Of a stretch of DNA of 8,714 nucleotides, positions 6,397 to 8,714 are shown piece after piece. Within the stretch, counting starts at the first letter, position 1. Each line of letters begins with the position of its first letter. Both the position numbers and the translations under genes were made by a program. The stretch covers positions 1 through 8,714 of the forward strand of contig JAGVOC010000402.1 in the NCBI GenBank assembly GCA_020052975.1. Reading direction: 5' to 3'. Under the pieces are notes generated by a model that saw nothing but the letters and a program-made list of their open reading frames with translations, ran no database searches and had not been told where the DNA came from. The DNA comes from Desulfobacterales bacterium (GTDB lineage: Bacteria > Desulfobacterota > Desulfobacteria > Desulfobacterales > RPRI01).

Positions 6397-8085
6397 GTGA
6401 TTGCTGAGAGGGAGAGCGTAAAGTTAGCTATGGAATTTGACTACAAGCAGGCTACCAAGATCATTCGCAAAGAAGAACTACGAGGAAACAATCCAATTCC
6501 TGATATTCTAAGTTTTTTACATCTTAAACCCCTATATGAAGGGAAGCTCTTTGAAATATTAAATCAACAATTTAGCGACTATGAAACGGGCAAAAAAAAT
6601 CCTGATCCCTTGCTTAGAATTGACGTCCCAAAACCTAATTTTACAATAAGGCCAATGTCTCGACCTGAAAATAAAGATTGGATTTTATATGAGGCAATCA
6701 CAGAGTATATTGCGAAAAAAATTCTCGAAAATAATGATGAAGATATCTGCAAAAGAAGTTACAGCTTTTTGAATTTCAAACAAACAACTAGAAAAGACAA
6801 TAATTGGATAAAGTTTGATGATAAGTGTAGGGAACTTTATACATTGGGGTATAAATATTCTGTTGCTGCTGATTTAACTGGCCTGAGTCCCTTCTCGGAA
6901 AGTTTAATACCAAAGCCTCTTCCCGGAATTATTGATAACGGATTAACTGATAAATTGGCTATGTGGTTTGAATCCAGACAGCCATTCCTACTGGCGAGAT
7001 TGAGTATTGAGAGGCCTAAATCAAGAGACAAGGATAAGGATTATCTAAAAAGGATGAAGATACAATGTGTCGAATCGTTAAAGGTCAGCTACCACATTCA
7101 AGATCGTGAGATCAGCACGCGATTAGAAGATGCATTTCTTGAAAATTTAGATGATGAACAATCTATTCTCTACCTTTCTTCAAAAATTATTATTCTTCCA
7201 TTCCCTGAATGTCGTGATTTGATCTCACATATTGCAAAAAATCTGGAATATTGGCTTGATGCTCCTTACAAAGACGCTTTCAAATCCATTCTTTCATGTA
7301 AGGATGATTATTTGCTAAAAGAATTGGAGGAGGCTCACATTTCCTCCGATTTAATCGAAGAATGCAAAAGATCGCTGGAAGAAAAGAGGGAAGTTAAAAT
7401 CTATAGGGAAAGTGAGACAACAGCGGAAGAACCAATAAAGATGCGGGATCACGAAGAAGGGAGTGAAGACAAATCGATCTTTGAAAGACAAGGATCCACA
7501 CGTGATGCCGTTAGATCACAAGAAGAGCCATCATCAAAGTTTAAAAATGGTGAAATTTCTGGAGCGGAGACTCAACCAGAATATATTGGTTCTGAATTGG
7601 ACTTAGTTTCTGAATCAAACGGTGGCGGCGGCGGCAGTGGTGGAGAGGAAAGAGACCACGCTACAGAGCGTGACCGAAAAGTGACAGGGGAAAGAGGAGA
7701 GGATATCTTGTTTAAATATTTAAAAAATTCCCTTCAGAATTTTGGGTTTGATGCTAATTGTAAACTATTACATAAGTCCAAAGTGGATCCCCATAGTATT
7801 TACGACATAGAAGTAATTGATAATATGAAAGGGGTTTTTTATCTCGAAGTAAAGTCCACAAGTAGCAATAGACCAACATTATCCTTTGAAATGTCTTATA
7901 GGCAATGGAAGTTCGCTAGGGAAAAGCAAGATAGATATCAACTGTGGTTTGTTTTTGATATAGCAGGCAATAGGCCCAAAATATCAGGGCCACACAAACC
8001 ATTGGTACTTGAAAGTCAGGGGAAATTGAAGAAAACGCCGAAGGAGGAAATCGTTTATTCTTGTAAAGTTAAATTAAAGGGTTGA
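6397..8085 (+). CDS. RT-fingers-like protein lacking the palm, fused to a DUF3883/PD-(D/E)XK nuclease domain
   Basis: This is a 562-residue protein from GTG 6397; ATG 6430 (residue 12) is an alternative start. Residues about 75-165 carry VPKPNFTIRP, then DWILYEAITEYIAKK, a lone W (NNWIKF), and YKYSVAADLTG with D159. This order resembles motifs 1-3 of reverse transcriptases of the group II/abortive-infection type. The palm that should follow, with its (Y/F)XDD, is absent. Instead a helical region resembling RT C-terminal parts follows (to about 330), then a charged stretch and a glycine-rich linker (SNGGGGGSGGEE). Residues 429-562 form a DUF3883-type domain: GERGED (431-436), D470 in YDIEV, E484-V-K486 in YLEVKST, and FEMSYRQWKFA. 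The nuclease residues look intact. I infer a DNA-targeting defence protein. The DUF3883 call is good; the RT relation is moderate. Confidence 0.82.
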   Translation: MIAERESVKLAMEFDYKQATKIIRKEELRGNNPIPDILSFLHLKPLYEGKLFEILNQQFSDYETGKKNPDPLLRIDVPKPNFTIRPMSRPENKDWILYEAITEYIAKKILENNDEDICKRSYSFLNFKQTTRKDNNWIKFDDKCRELYTLGYKYSVAADLTGLSPFSESLIPKPLPGIIDNGLTDKLAMWFESRQPFLLARLSIERPKSRDKDKDYLKRMKIQCVESLKVSYHIQDREISTRLEDAFLENLDDEQSILYLSSKIIILPFPECRDLISHIAKNLEYWLDAPYKDAFKSILSCKDDYLLKELEEAHISSDLIEECKRSLEEKREVKIYRESETTAEEPIKMRDHEEGSEDKSIFERQGSTRDAVRSQEEPSSKFKNGEISGAETQPEYIGSELDLVSESNGGGGGSGGEERDHATERDRKVTGERGEDILFKYLKNSLQNFGFDANCKLLHKSKVDPHSIYDIEVIDNMKGVFYLEVKSTSSNRPTLSFEMSYRQWKFAREKQDRYQLWFVFDIAGNRPKISGPHKPLVLESQGKLKKTPKEEIVYSCKVKLKG

Positions 8086-8090
8086 GATTG

Positions 8091-8186
8091 ATGAAACCTA
8101 TTAAGTTCTGACTCATTGACCAGACTGTTTATCGGCTCTATGGATTGACTGAAGAGGAAATAAGGATAGTTGAGGGAGCTATGTAG
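8091..8186 (+). pseudogene. Relic of the C-terminus of an Eco57I/PglX-type DNA methyltransferase
   Basis: Reading from 8112 gives IDQTVYRLYGLTEEEIRIVE then GAM and a TAG stop at 8184-8186. The VYxLYGLTEEExxIVE signature is typical of the extreme C-terminus of Eco57I-like type II restriction-modification enzymes and PglX-type adenine methyltransferases. Upstream in the same frame there is a TGA at 8109-8111, preceded by ATG AAA CCT ATT AAG TTC from 8091. No catalytic NPPY motif or other part of the methyltransferase exists here, so this is a leftover of a lost gene. It shows that a restriction-modification gene once ended at this spot. The alternative, that TGA is read through as a functional 31-codon peptide, is unlikely. 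Confidence 0.6.
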
Positions 8187-8233
8187 CTATAAAGGGATAT
8201 GAAATAAATAATTTGTCCGAAAAAGGGATAATT

Positions 8234-8584
8234 ATGACACAAAATCGGATAGAGCTTGACTTAGGGGCATTTGTATTAGATATGAAGCTTTTTGACACAG
8301 CAATAGCAAAAAAATTTGCAGAATACCTGCCGTATAATGTAAGCCTGATGCAATGGGGCAAAGAGCTTTATGGCTCAATAGGAAGAGACCTGGGAGAAGA
8401 AAATCCGGTTGAGAAGATTCCCCCTGGTGGAATTGCCTATACGAACAAAGGGAACTATGTGTGTATTTTTTTTGGCCGGACACCTGCATGGGCTGTGGAA
8501 TATATCGGTCATATTCTTGATGATCAATGGAAGAGGCTTGTTGAAAATCCATCACAGTCTTCGGTTGTTATCCGGTTAAAGTAA
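8234..8584 (+). CDS. Cyclophilin-like fold protein (TM1367/DUF369-type)
   Basis: This protein has 116 residues from ATG 8234. The site AAGGGA (8223-8228) at 5 nt spacing decides this start over the upstream TTG at 8213. The sequence has the layout of the small cyclophilin-like beta-barrel family. It runs from IELDLGAFVLDMKLFDTAIAKKF to GGIAYTNKGNYVCIFFG, then RTPAWAVEYIGHI, a conserved pattern of that family. Length is normal. Members share the fold of peptidyl-prolyl isomerases, but their activity has not been established in general. No signal peptide is present, so it should be cytoplasmic. It follows the methyltransferase relic and has no visible functional link to the defence genes. It may be an ordinary gene marking the edge of the accessory region. 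Confidence 0.82.
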   Translation: MTQNRIELDLGAFVLDMKLFDTAIAKKFAEYLPYNVSLMQWGKELYGSIGRDLGEENPVEKIPPGGIAYTNKGNYVCIFFGRTPAWAVEYIGHILDDQWKRLVENPSQSSVVIRLK

Positions 8585-8657
8585 CCCAAAAATAGTAAAC
8601 AATTGCCATACAGACTGGTAATGTCAAAAGTTCTATGAAAAAAGAGGGAAAAATATG

Positions 8658-8689
8658 AAACCACAGAGAGCACAGAGGAATACTCTGTG
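8658..8689 (+). repeat. CACAGAG-type intergenic repeat with perfect 7-bp hairpin
   Basis: CCACAGAGAGCACAGAGG is followed by CTCTGTG, forming a perfect stem CACAGAG (8671-8677) with CTCTGTG (8683-8689) around the loop GAATA. Sequences rich in CACAGAG are familiar as intergenic repeats in environmental bacterial genomes. No T-run follows, so it is not a rho-independent terminator on the + strand. An ATG at 8655 with a nearby GAGGGA opens a frame that runs off the window, but its codons are the repeat itself, so I do not call a gene. Confidence 0.45.
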
Positions 8690-8714
8690 TACTCAAAAAG
8701 AATTTCCTTTAAAA

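Noticed and set aside
8109..8111. In-frame TGA as a selenocysteine codon in the methyltransferase relic
   Set aside because: Only a few codons precede it, the family has no selenocysteine there, and no downstream structure stands out. A relic explains it better.
8655..8714. ATG with GAGGGA upstream opening a frame to the right edge
   Set aside because: The codons are the CACAGAG repeat read in frame and only 20 are visible, so a gene cannot be supported.
1..8714. CRISPR array, tRNA or rRNA genes
   Set aside because: No regularly spaced repeats with unique spacers and no tRNA or rRNA signature were seen on either strand.

Overview
The window looks like an accessory defence or toxin-antitoxin region from a bacterium of moderate GC. 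All supported genes lie on the + strand and the intergenic repeats are small and non-coding. The lineage cannot be fixed from this sequence. The gene styles and the palindromic intergenic element would fit an environmental Gram-negative such as a Desulfobacterota member, but that is a weak inference.

Left part (1-3963): three tightly packed genes. The first is a protein with its 5' end probably cut off by the window, a likely antitoxin or partner. It overlaps by ATGA a PIN-domain ribonuclease. Then comes a 944-residue helicase-nuclease of the type III restriction (Res-like) kind, with a complete set of helicase motifs and a C-terminal PD-(D/E)XK site. A modification methyltransferase would be expected upstream, outside the window.

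Middle part (3964-5276): a minimal nucleotidyltransferase and HEPN gene pair (MNT/HEPN toxin-antitoxin type, ATGA overlap). It is preceded by a 213-bp imperfect palindrome that resembles a MITE. The pair and the palindrome lie between two diverged copies of a 37-nt direct repeat, each placed just after a stop codon. This suggests that the pair arrived, or can move, as a cassette. A promoter-like site and a very basic 27-codon ORF follow, leading into the next gene.

Right part (5277-8714): a larger stand-alone nucleotidyltransferase-fold protein, then a 562-residue two-domain protein. Its N-terminal part resembles the fingers region of a reverse transcriptase but lacks the palm, and it is joined through a glycine-rich linker to a DUF3883/PD-(D/E)XK nuclease domain. 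After it come a short relic of the C-terminus of an Eco57I/PglX-type DNA methyltransferase, a cyclophilin-like (TM1367/DUF369-type) small protein, and a repeat-derived hairpin at the right edge.

Together the genes suggest layered nucleic-acid-targeting immunity: a restriction helicase-nuclease, two toxin-antitoxin-like pairs, a nucleotidyltransferase and an unusual RT-like/nuclease fusion. The RT-like/DUF3883 protein is the best candidate for something not previously described.
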